A DNA stretch of 64,000 bases, taken from contig CAJNDS010000021.1 of NCBI GenBank assembly GCA_905221605.1, positions 151,001-215,000 of the forward strand, given 5' to 3'. The notes below the pieces were generated by a model. The model was not told the DNA's origin. It saw nothing but the letters and a program-made list of their open reading frames with translations, and ran no database searches. Positions 9,604 through 20,536 of this stretch are shown here, one piece after another (position 1 is the stretch's first letter; each line of letters begins with the position of its first letter). This DNA comes from Symbiodinium natans (taxonomy: Eukaryota; Sar; Dinophyceae; Suessiales; Symbiodiniaceae). The translations under genes and the position numbers were made by a program.

Positions 9604-10035
9604 ATAAATAGAAGAAGAAGAAAAGAAGAGAAAGAATAATGACGAGAAGAAAGGGTAAAGGAAGAAAAAGAAGACATAAAGAAGAAGAAAAAGAAGAAGA
9701 CGAAAAAACAAAAACAATAATAACAAGAAGAAAAGGTTCAGGAATAAAAAGAAGAATAAGATAAACAAGAATATGAAGAACAGAAGAAGAATAAACATAA
9801 GAAGAATAACATAAAGAAGAATGAAAAGAAGAAGAAAGTGTAGACGAAGAATCAGAAGAATAATAAAAGAAAGAAGAATAAAGACACGAAGAATAAACGA
9901 AAAGAAAGAAGAATAACAAGAGGAAGAAAAGTAAGAATAAGAAGAAGAAGAAGAAGAAGAAGAAGAGAAAGAAGAGGAAGAAAAATAAGAAGCACAAAGA
10001 AGAAGACAAGTAAGAAGAAAACAAATGCACAGGAA
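9604..10035. repeat. Degenerate GAA-rich tract
   Basis: An A/G-rich imperfect AAGAAG repeat with ATAAG interruptions, separating the poly-G and poly-C tracts. Confidence 0.95.
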
Positions 10036-10136
10036 GCAGAAGAGAAGAAAGAACAGGAAGCGACAGCCGAGACCCTGAAAATCCTCTGCGTGCGCGCGCG
10101 CAACAGCATCAGTGGCATCAGCGTCGGCTTGGGGGT

Positions 10137-10138
<2 letters not shown>

Positions 10139-10191
<53 letters not shown>

Positions 10192-10237
10192 ACCCCCCCC
10201 ACCCCCCCCCATCCCCCACCCCCTCAACCCCCCCCAC

Positions 10238-10270
<33 letters not shown>

Positions 10271-10290
10271 CACCCCCCCCCGGTTGGCCC
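10139..10290. repeat. Poly-C tract
   Basis: A run of about 50 Cs followed by C-runs broken by A, T and G. It is the approximate reverse complement of the G tract at 9331-9535. Confidence 0.95.
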
Positions 10291-10294
10291 CCGC

Positions 10295-10609
10295 CCGTGA
10301 GCATCATGAGCATCAGCGCCTGCGCCTCTTGCACATCCTTGGAGCAGCGCCAACCCACGCGACGTGGGCGCGGTTGGCGCTGCGTGCATACACGGCAGCC
10401 ACATAACGATGAGTTTTTGAACAGTTTTTCGCGCAACACGCAAAAAACACGGTATTTACCACGTTTTCGGCCCCTCGGACCCCCCCCCAAGCGAGCATCA
10501 TGAGCATCAGCCCTCATGAGCATGATGCTCACCCGTGGGTGCGTATCGCGGGCGTCGGCTGACCCCCCGAAGCCTCGCACCGTGGAGGCGCGGCAGTGCC
10601 CTCGAAAGG

Positions 10610-10706
<97 letters not shown>

Positions 10707-11062
10707 GAAACACGCGAAAAACACGGTATTTACGGTGTTTTCTGGCTTTGTTGAGGCGCCCGGGCCCTCCTGTGGCCCCGGGGGCGGGTCGCTGATGCTC
10801 ATGATGCTCGCCCCTGTTGGGGGGGGGTACCCCCCCAAAACTTGAGTATAAGGTGTTTTTTCGCATGTTCGCCCAAGATCAAAAAGCATGAGCCCTCCAG
10901 GGCGTTTGGCGGCCCTCCAACAGCGCAAAAACACATGGTATTTACGATGTTTTCGGCACTTCCACGCATGCGCGTTTGGGACCCCGCTCGGAACCCTCCC
11001 AGAGCCCCCCCCCGGAGCCTCATGCAAGGAGACATGCCATTTTCAGGGTGGGGCAGTGGCTT
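10295..11062. repeat. Degenerate dispersed-repeat block
   Basis: Two short words recur. One resembles AACACGGTATTTACGATGTT (around 10447, 10721 and 10930, with changes). The other, GAGCATCATGAGCATCAG, is seen near 10302 and 10493 and inverted near 10789. The block is probably decayed copies of one unit of roughly 230-280 bp, split by the GT microsatellite. Confidence 0.7.
10611..10706. repeat. (GT)n microsatellite
   Basis: About 47 uninterrupted GT units inside the degenerate repeat block. Confidence 0.98.
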
Positions 11063-11960
11063 TAGGCTAGCCGTGCTCCGATTTAATGGCTACCCCACTC
11101 CCGCCGACCCCAGAGAAGGGGTTAGGGCATGCGCTGGAGGTCTTGGGGGTGGGGGGGTAGGGTAGGGGGGTAGGGCTAGCATGAAGCAAAGGAATGCAGG
11201 TGGGGTGTGGTAGGGGGCAAGAGGGGTCTTCACTGACGCAACCCCCGGCTGGGGTCGGCGGATATGCGTTGCGTGTCCAAGAAGAAACCTGAAGAATTGG
11301 GTCAATGCATATCAAAGAGTTGCTGAAGACGTACTGACTCACAATTCAAGAAGTTGAGGTGGATAAGGTGTACGGATAGCGATCTCCGGTAAGTGGAGAG
11401 AAGGGATGCTTAGGTTTGGTAGTGATAGTGACTTTCCTTAGCCAATTAGCATGTGTTTGTCGCTTCGGTTGTCAAACGCACTCATTCGCTATCAACCACT
11501 ACATCTTCATCAAGCCGCTCCTGTGCCGTACGCTATGATACCACGTTTTATGTAACATCTTTCTCGACGCTTTTGTAACAATGCGCATATGCACACACAC
11601 TTGCACAGTACATCTGTACTTCGCCCCGCCTGAGACTTAATAATTAATAGGTGGCATATATCAGTTCATGCTTGGAAGTTCCAGTAGGGGTCGCTGACAC
11701 ACGTCCTCATGAGGGAATAGTGGAGGCGCGAATGTGGTGGTGGGGGGGGCTTTGATTTTGGGAATGTATCAAAGGGCATGAAACGGAAATTATTTGGAGG
11801 CATTGCGTTGCCAGCCCGTGCAGTCGTCACGTTTGTTGTCACGCGCAGGAGAGCGCTTGTTGAGGTCAAACGGTAAAATGTGTTTGCTGTGGTGGTCAGC
11901 GGCACCTTTTCTCACATCCCCCCCTCCCCCAGACTCGACGAGTCCGATCTCAGGAGTGGT
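11063..11960. other. No clear gene
   Basis: Intergenic or intronic. It contains a GTAGGG-rich patch (11137-11175) and one member of a dispersed repeat pair at 11218-11263 (partner at 62464-62510). Confidence 0.4.
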
Positions 11961-11970
11961 TGCAAGGAGT

Positions 11971-12059
11971 ACTTGGCGGTTCATGGTACTTGCTAGCCAA
12001 TTATCACTGTACTTATAACCCACTGATAAGCCCCTTAAGTGCCCCAACATGACCTGGCA
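11971..12059. mobile_element. Inverted-repeat element, family D, partial copy
   Basis: Begins TTGGCGGTTCATGGTACTTG and matches, with changes, roughly the first 90 bp of the reverse complement of the complete copy at 26759-26899. The distal inverted repeat is decayed. Confidence 0.55.
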
Positions 12060-12285
12060 GGCGAATGGATCTTCATTTTGTCCTGCACCGAGGTTTGCAG
12101 CTCGCCTTGGGCTTCCTCACCTCAGGGCCGAATGACCTGCAAGCTCGCCAGATGTGAAAACGTTTCCGCGTGCCATGAAGACCGTCGCAACTTTGCGTCG
12201 CGGCTCTAGAGCCTAGAGGATACTTCTGAACCTCCTGCCAGAAAGTAGATTTTGACTGAGCTGTTGGACCGAGTCTGCTGCCAGA

Positions 12286-12341
12286 GAGCGAGAGAGAGAG
12301 AGAGAGAGACCCACAAAAGAAAGGGAGAGAGAGAGAGAGCG
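12286..12341. repeat. (GA)n microsatellite
   Basis: Two GAGA runs separated by a short unique spacer. Confidence 0.9.
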
Positions 12342-13280
12342 CCATCTGTGCACAGAGCCTTGACCTCACTCAGCAGACAAAACTTATCAAAACAAGCCAC
12401 TCAGCAAATGCGAGCCACTAGGGCTACTGAAGGCTTGTGTCAACTTGGCTCTTGAAACCCTTGCAAGTCTCCACCTCCAAGCCATACTTCTTTTGTCAGC
12501 TGTAAACGCTGTTCCCTCTTCTGCGCGGCGCCACCCTGTGATGTGCAGCCATGGCACTGCCATGGGTGCAGTGAGGCCAGGCTAAGCCGTAAACCCTAAA
12601 GCGCTTCCAGCAGTTCCTGTTTCAAGGGCGCACAAATCAGCATCAAGGTCCATGAAGACGCCGAGGACTTCGTGTGGCGGGCTTGCTTCACAAGATATGT
12701 CTGCAATACGTCCTAAAACGCTGAAACCCCGCCTACGAACCACCACTGACAAGCTCAACCCTGCCCTCCCTCAAGAAAAGAGCACTGAGTCCTAAAGCCC
12801 CGAGGCGGGTGGTGGGATGTCTGGAATACGTGCGAGCCTCAGGAGAATCGTGCAGGCTGCTTGGAACTTTAGGGTGTCGGCGTTGCTCTGAATATTGTGG
12901 TTGTTCCAAACTAGGGTCTCGTCTGTGATCCTCTCTGGTAAATTTACATCAAAGGGGTTAAAGACAGGTTGCCTAGCCGGGACTCGAAATGGGAACAATG
13001 CCCATTTGAGCTCATTCGTTTCTTTGGCACTTCTTCCCAGCGTCAGTTTTCAGTAAGCGGATCACTGGTACGAATCTTGCTTTGTTCCCTTCCAGCAGAT
13101 GCGTTTTCTCTACCATGAAATTCCTTTCAGCACTTGATTCAAGCACGTGTTTGTATCTCGCTCTCTCTCATTCTTCGTGATCTTGTCTTTTGGGTAGATG
13201 TCCATCTGTTTCGTCTCGATTGGATGGGGGAGTACATGGAGAGAAGTTCACCACCATTGAAACCTACCAAAATCCCTACA
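12342..13280. other. No clear gene
   Basis: About 900 bp without a convincing frame on either strand. Scattered CCCTAAA words only. Confidence 0.4.
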
Positions 13281-13281
13281 T

Positions 13282-13393
13282 GTTAAGATGTTCCCCGTCA
13301 TACTAACAGTCCAAGAATAAGGCTTAATGAGGGTTATAGTCGGGATACTAGAATCCTGATTAAGAACTGCCAGTACAAGGGGGATGATCCCAA
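13282..13393. mobile_element. Inverted-repeat element, family B, copy 1
   Basis: Starts TTAAGATGTTCCCCGTCATA and ends with GTACAAGGGGGATGATCCCA. The internal words ACTAACAGTCC and GGGTTATAGTCGGG are shared with the copies at 24685, 47015 and 54521. Confidence 0.65.
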
Positions 13394-13395
13394 CG

Positions 13396-13467
13396 CCCTA
13401 AACCCTAAACCCTAAACCTAGGCCCTAAACCCTAAACCCTAAACCCTAAACCCTAAAGCCTAAACCC
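13396..13467 (-). repeat. Telomere-like CCCTAAA tract
   Basis: Nine or so CCCTAAA units, directly abutting the family B element. Confidence 0.9.
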
Positions 13468-13589
13468 ATGTCCTCATGTTGGCCTAGGCCACGACAAGTC
13501 CGCCCAGCTGTGCGTGCTGCTCTCTGAAACAATTGCCGGAGGCTTACCTTAAATGTGCATACTTACAACAGAAGATGAGGCCGTTGAAG

Positions 13590-13676
13590 CCCTAAACCCT
13601 GAACCCTAAACCCTGAACCCTATACCCTAAACCCTGAACCCTAAACCCTGAATCCTAAACCCTAAACACTAAACCT
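13590..13676 (-). repeat. Telomere-like CCCTAAA/CCCTGAA tract
   Basis: Alternating CCCTAAA and CCCTGAA units. Confidence 0.9.
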
Positions 13677-14149
13677 TGCCCCCCAAACCGAGAACCCCGC
13701 GGCTCGTGTCTCCATGCACCGCTCTGAGGTCTTCTCAGAGGGAACTCCGCCTGGTGGTGAAGATGGCGTGGGGCCTGAAACAGAGAGTGCGGAATATTGC
13801 TTTATGATGTTTCACTAGGTTATCTGCTCTATTTCTTGTATACAAATTACAATATGTGATTTGCAGCATACATAGAACGGTTCATGTTGTGCTAGTAGAT
13901 ACTGTGAGTTAGCGCTGCGCGACCCGAGAAGAACTCCTAGGGAGGGAGGGAGTGAGTGAGGTGGGGCTCACAGTAGGGGGGCATGCATGGGTCGCGGGGG
14001 TGTGCAGTGTAGAGAAACGGGGTGTGAAGAAAGGTCGGGAGGGCTCAATTCTGACGGGAGTGGTGCTCCCCACACTTGAGAATGCACCGGTGGACTGTAG
14101 AATGGCTGAGTGTGGCAGGCGTCGTCTTATTGGGTGTGACCATGTCTCT

Positions 14150-14425
14150 TCAATTTCTAGACGCCTCGACCCAAAACCCCTAGCTCTGGTCGCAGTGTAT
14201 GAGGCCTAGCATTGCGGGGACTGTTGCTGATGTGTGCTGGTTCTTCATCTTTTCCACGGGGTCTGTGCTTCCAAGGTATGGTCTGCCACTGGTACGTGAC
14301 CATGCCAGATGAAAAGACTGCCCACCTGCCATCTGATATCTTCTCGGGAGCAAAGCGTCGGGGCCTCCCACACCGCAAACAATGGCTTTTCGCCCACACT
14401 CGCTCGTGTCAGGGGGTGTGAAGTC
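14150..14425 (+). CDS. Exon-like ORF, strand uncertain
   Basis: The + frame includes VCHWYVTMPDEKTAHLPSDI followed by FSGAKRRGLPHRKQW. The minus strand is also open and reads CLRCGRPRRFAPEKISDGRW. I cannot choose between them. No family recognised. Confidence 0.25.
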
Positions 14426-14465
14426 ACAGCTGGACTGGTGTGCCTGCCCGGCAAGGATTGTCTCA

Positions 14466-14516
14466 GGGTTTCGGGTTTAGGGCTAGGGTTTAGGGTTTAG
14501 GGCCTTCAGGGTTTAG
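14466..14516 (+). repeat. Telomere-like TTTAGGG tract
   Basis: Short degenerate tract with several exact units. Confidence 0.85.
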
Positions 14517-14920
14517 GAGGGACAAGCACCAGCCCTGATGGCAGGCGTTTTTGGTGGTGGACATCGGTGCTGATGCAGACCTGCGTGGGGAGCTAGGCTG
14601 AGCCATTGGGGTTCCAAGCCTCTTTGGCCCTGTGGCCTTCGCATACGGCCGGTTCCATTCTGCTTAAGAATGTTTGAGAGCTTTTGTGGCAGTCAGGTCT
14701 TACGATCGCAGATTTGGCTGGCAATCACCTCGGTGCTAGCCTTGTCTGGTTGAAATCTCCAAGGTTCCAGAAAGATGAAGCCTCTCTTTGAAAGTGTGGA
14801 GAGTGTTCAGGTGCATACTTTGGCAACCTGAAGCAGCTGGCAAAATCAGATCAGCCGCCCGACTCAAACACATAAGACGTCCGCTTTTGCCCTCAAGTGA
14901 GAGTGACGGAGGCTTAGACG
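14517..14920. other. No clear gene
   Basis: No convincing frame between two telomere-like tracts. Confidence 0.35.
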
Positions 14921-14963
14921 TTAAAACCTAAACCCTAAACCCTAAATCATAAACCCTAAACCC
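14921..14963 (-). repeat. Telomere-like CCCTAAA tract
   Basis: Four to five units with one degenerate unit. Confidence 0.85.
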
Positions 14964-15733
14964 GGGGCTACGAGGCTTTAATGAGAGAGCGCTGACCATG
15001 GGCCGAGGTTCGACATTCGTCAGCCAGGGCCTCAGGCAGCCATGCCTTGGATGATGATTTGGAGCCGAGTTTGTCCACCTCTAAAAGCTATATCCCCCTT
15101 GGGAGTTTTTTTGTCTTTGTTTATATAAGACCCAATAGGACATTAAATGTATTATTTTCATTAAGGTTGTAAGGGGACATGGCAAGGTGTTATTCAATGA
15201 CATGAACATTATTTGCAGAAAGCCTTGTTAACGTGGGCTGCCTGAACTGAAGACGGGAACAGAGTGAGAAGAGGGGTTGCGCGAGTCGCACTAGCAGCAG
15301 TGAGCTGTGAGCATTCACGGAATTTGGCAGGCTTTGTAGCGGCAAGCGGCAAGATGTCACTAAGCGAACATGTCCGTCTGGTTTTTTCAAGTCGTACAAA
15401 GTCTTGGAGCTCTTATATCACGACTCCTATAGCACCATCCTCATGCCATATGTTGATGCTGGTTCACGTTGACATTGTCTGCGAAGCTGCTTCACGTCAT
15501 CTACCTATCTACCTACCTACCATGAAGCTCTGAGGGTGAGTGTGTGGTCATTTCCTCCAAGCATGCACAGAGCACATGATGCGTGGCTGCCCTTGAGAGT
15601 TTTCCTCTGAAAGCCCATCTGGATTCGAGACGGAACAATGTCTAGGACCACGGGTTAGACCGCCGTCTTTCTAGTGTCAGAGTAGGTGTCCTGCCCCAAG
15701 GTCGCAAGCTCAAACAGTGGACCGGTGGCCAGG
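14964..15733. other. No clear gene
   Basis: Short ORFs on both strands (for example 15264-15533 on +) without splice or family support. Confidence 0.35.
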
Positions 15734-15754
15734 AAACCCTAAACCCTAAACCCT
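15734..15754 (-). repeat. Telomere-like CCCTAAA tract
   Basis: Three units. Confidence 0.8.
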
Positions 15755-16397
15755 CAATCGTTCTGCGGGGCTTCAGGTACACAACTGGTGCACAAACAAG
15801 GAGGGGTGGAAGGGACAGAAGTCCACATGGCAACATGCCCGGATCCTTCCTGGCGGCGCGGATATGCTTGGACATGCTTGGACCATATCCTCACATGCAA
15901 GCCAGCAACAAGGTGGTGCGACGCTGCGTGCTCATGCCGGGGGTGGCGGGGGGGGGAGAGGGAGGGGAAAACTCAAACCAGTGAGATTGTCGTCAGTTGC
16001 AGCAAGCCAGTATGGACAAGGCTAACTTTGCAGAACGTGAAGGGGGACCCGGCCTGAGTGTCTCAGTCTCTTAGCTAGGACCTGTTGGACGAAAAGCCCA
16101 CTCCGTGGCAACTCTCAGGCAGTGGCCACAATCACAGTTCGTGCAGCTGCACAGATGAGGCACCTCCAGCAATCTAGCCCTAAAACCCTTGACAGCGCAT
16201 CTTACATCTCGGCATAGCTGGCTGTCGCAGTATAGGCGCAGTATAGGCTTAGCAGTTGCAACATGTTGCAGCAGATTCGACTTGCAAGTTGCAAAAATGG
16301 CCCAGAGAAGTGCCAGCTTGTAACACAGCTTGCTCAGAAGCTTCAGGTGGACCAAGGCAAGCGCGACGCAGCGGGAGTGGGGGACTTGGTTCCTCAT
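15755..16397. other. No clear gene
   Basis: Overlapping weak frames on both strands; nothing supportable. Confidence 0.35.
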
Positions 16398-16422
16398 GGG
16401 TTTAGGGTTTAGGGTTTAGGGT
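16398..16422 (+). repeat. Telomere-like TTTAGGG tract
   Basis: Three exact units. Confidence 0.85.
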
Positions 16423-16749
16423 CTTCGGCTTGTTGTGATGTCGTGACAGGAAAGCTCCGGATTCTGCTACTTCAGCTTGCGAGCTGCGTGGAGCTACTTT
16501 TGTCTCTCACGTTCTGACGGAGAGCAAAGCATGGGTATAGCAATAGGAGTCAAGGGACGAGAATCAAGATCAATGAAGCTTGGCATTTGTGGGCTCAGTA
16601 TTTTCGACATTCGTGATTAGTGATTAGCCAGTCGTCATGTCAAGTCCTGCCAGGTTCGACGGCTTGTTGTTTCTGATGCGTGCGTCGACGGACGACGTTA
16701 ACAACCCTATCCAAACAAGTTCGTCAGATTTTTGTCAATAGCTATCTAA
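16423..16749. other. Upstream region of the 16.75 kb gene
   Basis: No frame. It may hold the promoter or 5' intron of the next gene. No core promoter motif is recognised. Confidence 0.3.
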
Positions 16750-17843
16750 ATGCTTGAGTGCTTCAGAGGCTGCTTGCCTTTGAGCCTTCCTCGCATGTCG
16801 GAGACGGCCGATCTGGCACAAGGCGTGCAAAGCGCGCAGCGCGTGCAAAGGGAGCCTGTTACCTGCGCCTATGGCAGGGCCTCTGTGGTCTTCCCACTGA
16901 GCGTATCAGCAGCACCGGCTCTGGCTTTGCTGGAAGCCACCAGTCAACTTCCGGCGTGGCCGGCACAGGTGCAAGGCTACACCACATCACTCACCTCAGA
17001 GGCAGGTGCGTGCTCAGTTCGGATGGTCTTGAAGTCCTTGGCGACGGATCTGGAGCAGGGCAACTACGCTGTTGCGCTGCAAGCGGCCGGCTTTCCTGGC
17101 TGGATCCCCGGACTGGGTAACACGCGGAAGCTCGACGATGGCCGCATGGGCTTGGAGGTCGTCGTGCTTGGCCGCGCTGACTCCAAGCACGCTGCGGTCA
17201 CCTACCTAGCAGAGGATACACTGGCTGCCTTCTTACCTCTCTCTGAGGGACTCTCTGAGGCTCGCGTTCGGGTTCTGCAGCCGCGGCTGATGAAGCAGCT
17301 GGCTGACTGCCCGGGACAGTGGCTCCGGGACCGGCTCCTGAAGCTCGCGAACTGTGTGGAGGAAGCTTACGGCGCAGCTGACTCAGAGGCTGGAGCTAGC
17401 GCCCGACTACGGGAGGAATTGCTGTCGGCTGGCTTGGTCTTTGTGCCGGCGGGGGAGGAGAAGGTTTCCCACGCGGACAAAGGACAGAGGATCAGCGCTG
17501 CCGAGTTGGGTTATTGGCAGGAAGAAGCAGACATCGGGCATCGCTGCGCCGGCAGCATGGATGGCTTCTTGGCAGAATTCTTGGCTGCGATGGGTCGTCA
17601 TGTGACAATTACAGATGTCGTCCGCGTGTGCATGTGTGTGTGTGTGTGCGCGCGATTCTGCGTGACCCTAACGTACCTGTCCTCCGGCATCCTTCTGTGT
17701 ATGTGCGGCAGATGGTAGCAAATCCATCTCATGAGTCATTGATGTTTCTTTGCACTCAGGCTCCCAGCGAAGGGACGTCCCAGACGACATCATTGCCTCC
17801 ATGCTCTGAGCAGCGTTCGGGGATTCATCAAGGAGGATTCTGA
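16750..17843 (+). CDS. Unrecognised two-exon gene, about 300 residues
   Basis: The first exon is open from ATG 16750 to about 17625 with strong coding character: GMP-rich helices such as VLKSLATDLEQGNYAVALQA, then FPGWIPGLGNTRKLDDGRMG and QLADCPGQWLRDRLLKLANC. The frame then enters a GTGTGC-rich stretch that I read as an intron starting at 17626 (GT, phase 0) or 17624 (GC). The acceptor is CACTCAG at 17753-17759. GT-AG splicing gives a tail ending at TGA 17841-17843; GC-AG splicing gives RSQRRDVPDDIIASML and a stop at 17807-17809. No family, signal peptide or membrane segment was recognised. A second ATG (M16 of the frame) is an alternative start. Confidence 0.55.
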
Positions 17844-17987
17844 CCTTGTAGGGTTTGGACTATTCGAGTTAGGGGGGTGTACGGGAAGATGCTGAATCCG
17901 CTGAGCAGACAGAGCTTTGCAGCGATTTTCCGCGCGGCAACGGCGACGCGCGAAACGGTGTGCCTACAGCGATCCACCAGGGTGATC

Positions 17988-18056
17988 TAAGGGATACTAT
18001 AGGTGGCACCCCCCTCAGCCCAAACTAGCCCCTGTATAACCACTGGTATCCTTACA
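17988..18056. mobile_element. Short inverted-repeat element
   Basis: TAAGGGATACTATAGGTGG pairs imperfectly with CCACTGGTATCCTTA about 45 bp downstream. Confidence 0.45.
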
Positions 18057-18253
18057 AGAATCTAGTCTTGGCTTGCGGGTGTCTGCTACCGTTCCTGGCA
18101 AGTCTGAGAAGGCCACAGGGCAAAGGAAGGGCGAAGGGTTTCCCTAAACGCGAAGCGCTTTTGCAAATCTGAGCAGGAGCAATTGAGGTGGTCTTCAAGC
18201 ACAAAGCAAGCTTGAGCCCTCTAGAAACCTGTACACCGTACACACAGATGTAA

Positions 18254-18370
18254 TATGGTGAGTTTTCTAAATAACGGTCCCTTTTCGAGCACCCTCAATA
18301 TCAGGGGACCGCCTTGTAATGGGAAGCCCAAACTCCCTAGTCAAGAGAAGTGACCATAGGAAAACTATAT
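18254..18370. mobile_element. Inverted-repeat element, family A, divergent copy
   Basis: Left end GAGTTTTCTAAATAACGGTC and right end ACCATAGGAAAACTATA pair imperfectly. The internal AGGGGACCGCCTTGTAAT resembles the copy at 38335. Confidence 0.45.
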
Positions 18371-18946
18371 GTTCACTATACCCACACATACAAATATCAC
18401 TATGCTTACCATTCTCTAGGTCTCCTTAACTCTGCTAGCTCATAAAGATTCTACGGCCGCTGTGGCAGATGATATTCCGATCTCCCAGTATGAAATATTC
18501 TAAATATGGTGAATATGGTTATCTTGCAGTGTATGGGGAGTACTTAACATTAAGGGTGTAGGGGTGGTGTAGCATTCGCGGGAAGGGATGAAACCCTCTG
18601 AGGCCAGGCTCCTGCGAGTTCATGGCGCCAGCCAAGGATGCTCAGGCGGCTCACATCTGGCAGCGCCTCGGAAGAATCGGCCTCGAGAAACCTTGTTCTC
18701 TAAGGAGCGGGGTGGAAGCCCAAGACTTAATTAACCAAGAACCAGCCTACTCTCTATTTGGGGGATGATCTAAATTGTTAGGGTCCTTTTGGTCTCTATT
18801 GTAGTTTAAATTCCTATGGCTCAGTTCCATACATGGATCTACCCCCCGCCCCTCCCTGCGAGAACCCTCAACCCCCAAAATTCCTTAACCCCTGTAACCC
18901 GCTTCAAACCCCAAAAGTGCAAAACCCTCAGAACCCTACAGTCTCA
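18371..18946. other. No clear gene
   Basis: AT-richer than its surroundings; no convincing frame. Confidence 0.35.
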
Positions 18947-19000
18947 TTTAGGGTTTAGGGTTTAGGGTTTAGGGTTTGGGGTTTAGGGTTTAGGGTTTCT
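18947..19000 (+). repeat. Telomere-like TTTAGGG tract
   Basis: Seven units including one TTTGGGG variant. Confidence 0.9.
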
Positions 19001-19338
19001 TTCCAACCACCATAGCCGAGGTTCCTTTTTCCGGTCCTAAGCTCAGCACAGCAGAGTCATGGCAGGCATGTGGTCAGATGTGTTACTTATGATGCGGTTT
19101 TGAATCCCTGTTTTAATACGGCCCCTTGTGTCTAGGGCACCTCCAAGGAATCATAATTCATGACGGGCCCTGGTGTCTAGGGCACCTCACAGGAATCAGA
19201 ATTCAGAGAACTGAGCATGCAGGCCAGAAAGCCTTTTGACCATGCAGGCTAGAATGCATACTCACCCTGACAGCCCTGACCACCGAGAACCGCTCGATCC
19301 CAACACCAGCTGGAAACGCCAGGAGGGGCAGTTTCATC

Positions 19339-19440
19339 TGGGTGTTTCCGAAATTAGGGGTCCCTAAATAGACACCCAAATAGGAAGATTCCCGTATAGT
19401 AAGGACCCCAAGCAGGTACCCCTAATTTCGGAAACGCCCA
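19339..19440. mobile_element. Inverted-repeat element, family A, copy 1 (introner-like)
   Basis: Left TGGGTGTTTCCGAAATTAGG pairs with right CCTAATTTCGGAAACGCCCA almost perfectly over about 24 bp. It is followed 12 bp later by GTTACAG, a plausible splice acceptor for the exon-like island at 19452. Confidence 0.75.
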
Positions 19441-19451
19441 TGTGCTGTTAC

Positions 19452-19607
19452 AGTTGTGTGCAGTCGCTGTAGTTGCTTTCCTTTGGTCCATCCGCAGTCG
19501 AAACAAGCAGGAGAGGTGTGCAAGACTTGCTACGGTAGATCTCGATAACCAAAGACTTCGTGAATCACCAGGACAGAGCTCAAGTCCGATGCTCAGATCT
19601 GCTGCAT
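19452..19607 (+). CDS. Exon-like island between two family A elements
   Basis: The + frame reads VAFLWSIRSRNKQERCARLA and then TVDLDNQRLRESPGQSSSPM. It is bounded by GTTACAG on the left and runs into the second element at 19608, where the frame becomes element sequence. Unknown function. The arrangement, not the peptide, is the main support. Confidence 0.35.
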
Positions 19608-19709
19608 GGGGGTTTGCGAAGATAGGGGACCCCTACAATGGACGCTCAAATAGTAAGATTCCCTTCTAATAAGGACCCCAATGAGGTACCCCTAATTGCG
19701 TAACCCCCA
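19608..19709. mobile_element. Inverted-repeat element, family A, copy 2 (introner-like)
   Basis: GGGGGTTTGCGAAGATAGGG pairs with the right end CCTAATTGCGTAACCCCC. Shares AAGGACCCCAA and GGTACCCCTAA with copies 1 and 3. Confidence 0.75.
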
Positions 19710-19749
19710 CATGTGAGCCCCTGAACTTTAAGCCCTATGCGTCTGTACA

Positions 19750-19858
19750 GGGTGCCCTGGACATGGGTCACGCTCAGGACCATCAAAGAAGAGCCTGAGG
19801 CAGAGGCCATGAATTTCCGAGCCTGCTGTGCCAACCTGGATCCGCTACTGCTTTGGTA
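19750..19858 (+). CDS. Exon-like island
   Basis: After a TACAG acceptor at 19749 one frame reads VPWTWVTLRTIKEEPEAEAM and then NFRACCANLDPLLL, up to a GTATAG donor near 19857. Likely another exon of the charged coiled-coil gene that continues at 20357. Unrecognised. Confidence 0.35.
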
Positions 19859-20356
19859 TAGGTCCTGCTGCACAAGCTCGTGTTGCGGCGTTCCGATTGC
19901 TTTATATACAAGCGTAAAGAATTAAAAAGAGTCAAAAAACACATATGTAGAAGGATGCGGTAATCGGAGGCAAACACGACAAGTCAGTTCATGTGAAGAG
20001 TACATTGCAACCTTCCAGGAACTAGTCTTCGAGCTTGATGTTTTGGACAGGCAGCACCAAGCTGCTTCCACTTCGGAAAGCTTGGCTTTAGTTCATGGCT
20101 GATGGAAAATTCCAGGTGATCTTCCATAAGCGAATCCCAGAACACTCCGGGAAAGTTTGTGTAGAAACAACAGGTGTAAAAATGCACCTGTACACGTTGG
20201 GCTGCATTGTTGTACACCTGAAGCAATTCGCCCCGAGTGTCAAACCCAAACTCAATTGCAGGCCTCTGCTCCCTCGGCGAAGCAGGCAGGCTCTCTCCTG
20301 CCAATTCCTGACCTGACTTGTTTCAGAGCTAAAAAAGCGGTTGAGCCGACCTCCAG

Positions 20357-20464
20357 GAAGCAGAGGGGTCGGAAGAAGATGGCGAACAAGAGGAGGAGGA
20401 GGAAGAGGAGGAGGAGGAAGAAGAATCAGAGGAAGAAGACCAAGAGGCAGATGAGCAGGCCTGC
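20357..20464 (+). CDS. Glu-rich exon
   Basis: Between CTCCAG (ending 20356) and a GTGTTG donor at 20465 one frame encodes 36 residues, phase 0 at both ends: EAEGSEEDGEQ, a run of about a dozen Glu, then SEEEDQEADEQAC. Another frame over the same bases is Arg/Lys-rich, but the acidic frame joins the next exon in phase. Confidence 0.5.
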
Positions 20465-20536
20465 GTGTTGTGACCCAGAACTCCCTAAACATTTGTAAGG
20501 CCCTTGGGCAGTTGCACCAAGTCCAGCGGGCTCCAG

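Noticed and set aside
8722-10503. Large ORFs rich in Lys, Ser, Phe, Leu, Gly or Pro
   Set aside because: Produced by GAA, poly-G and poly-C tracts read in different frames.
12400-13280. A gene between 12.4 and 13.3 kb
   Set aside because: No frame longer than about 70 codons with coding-like composition on either strand.
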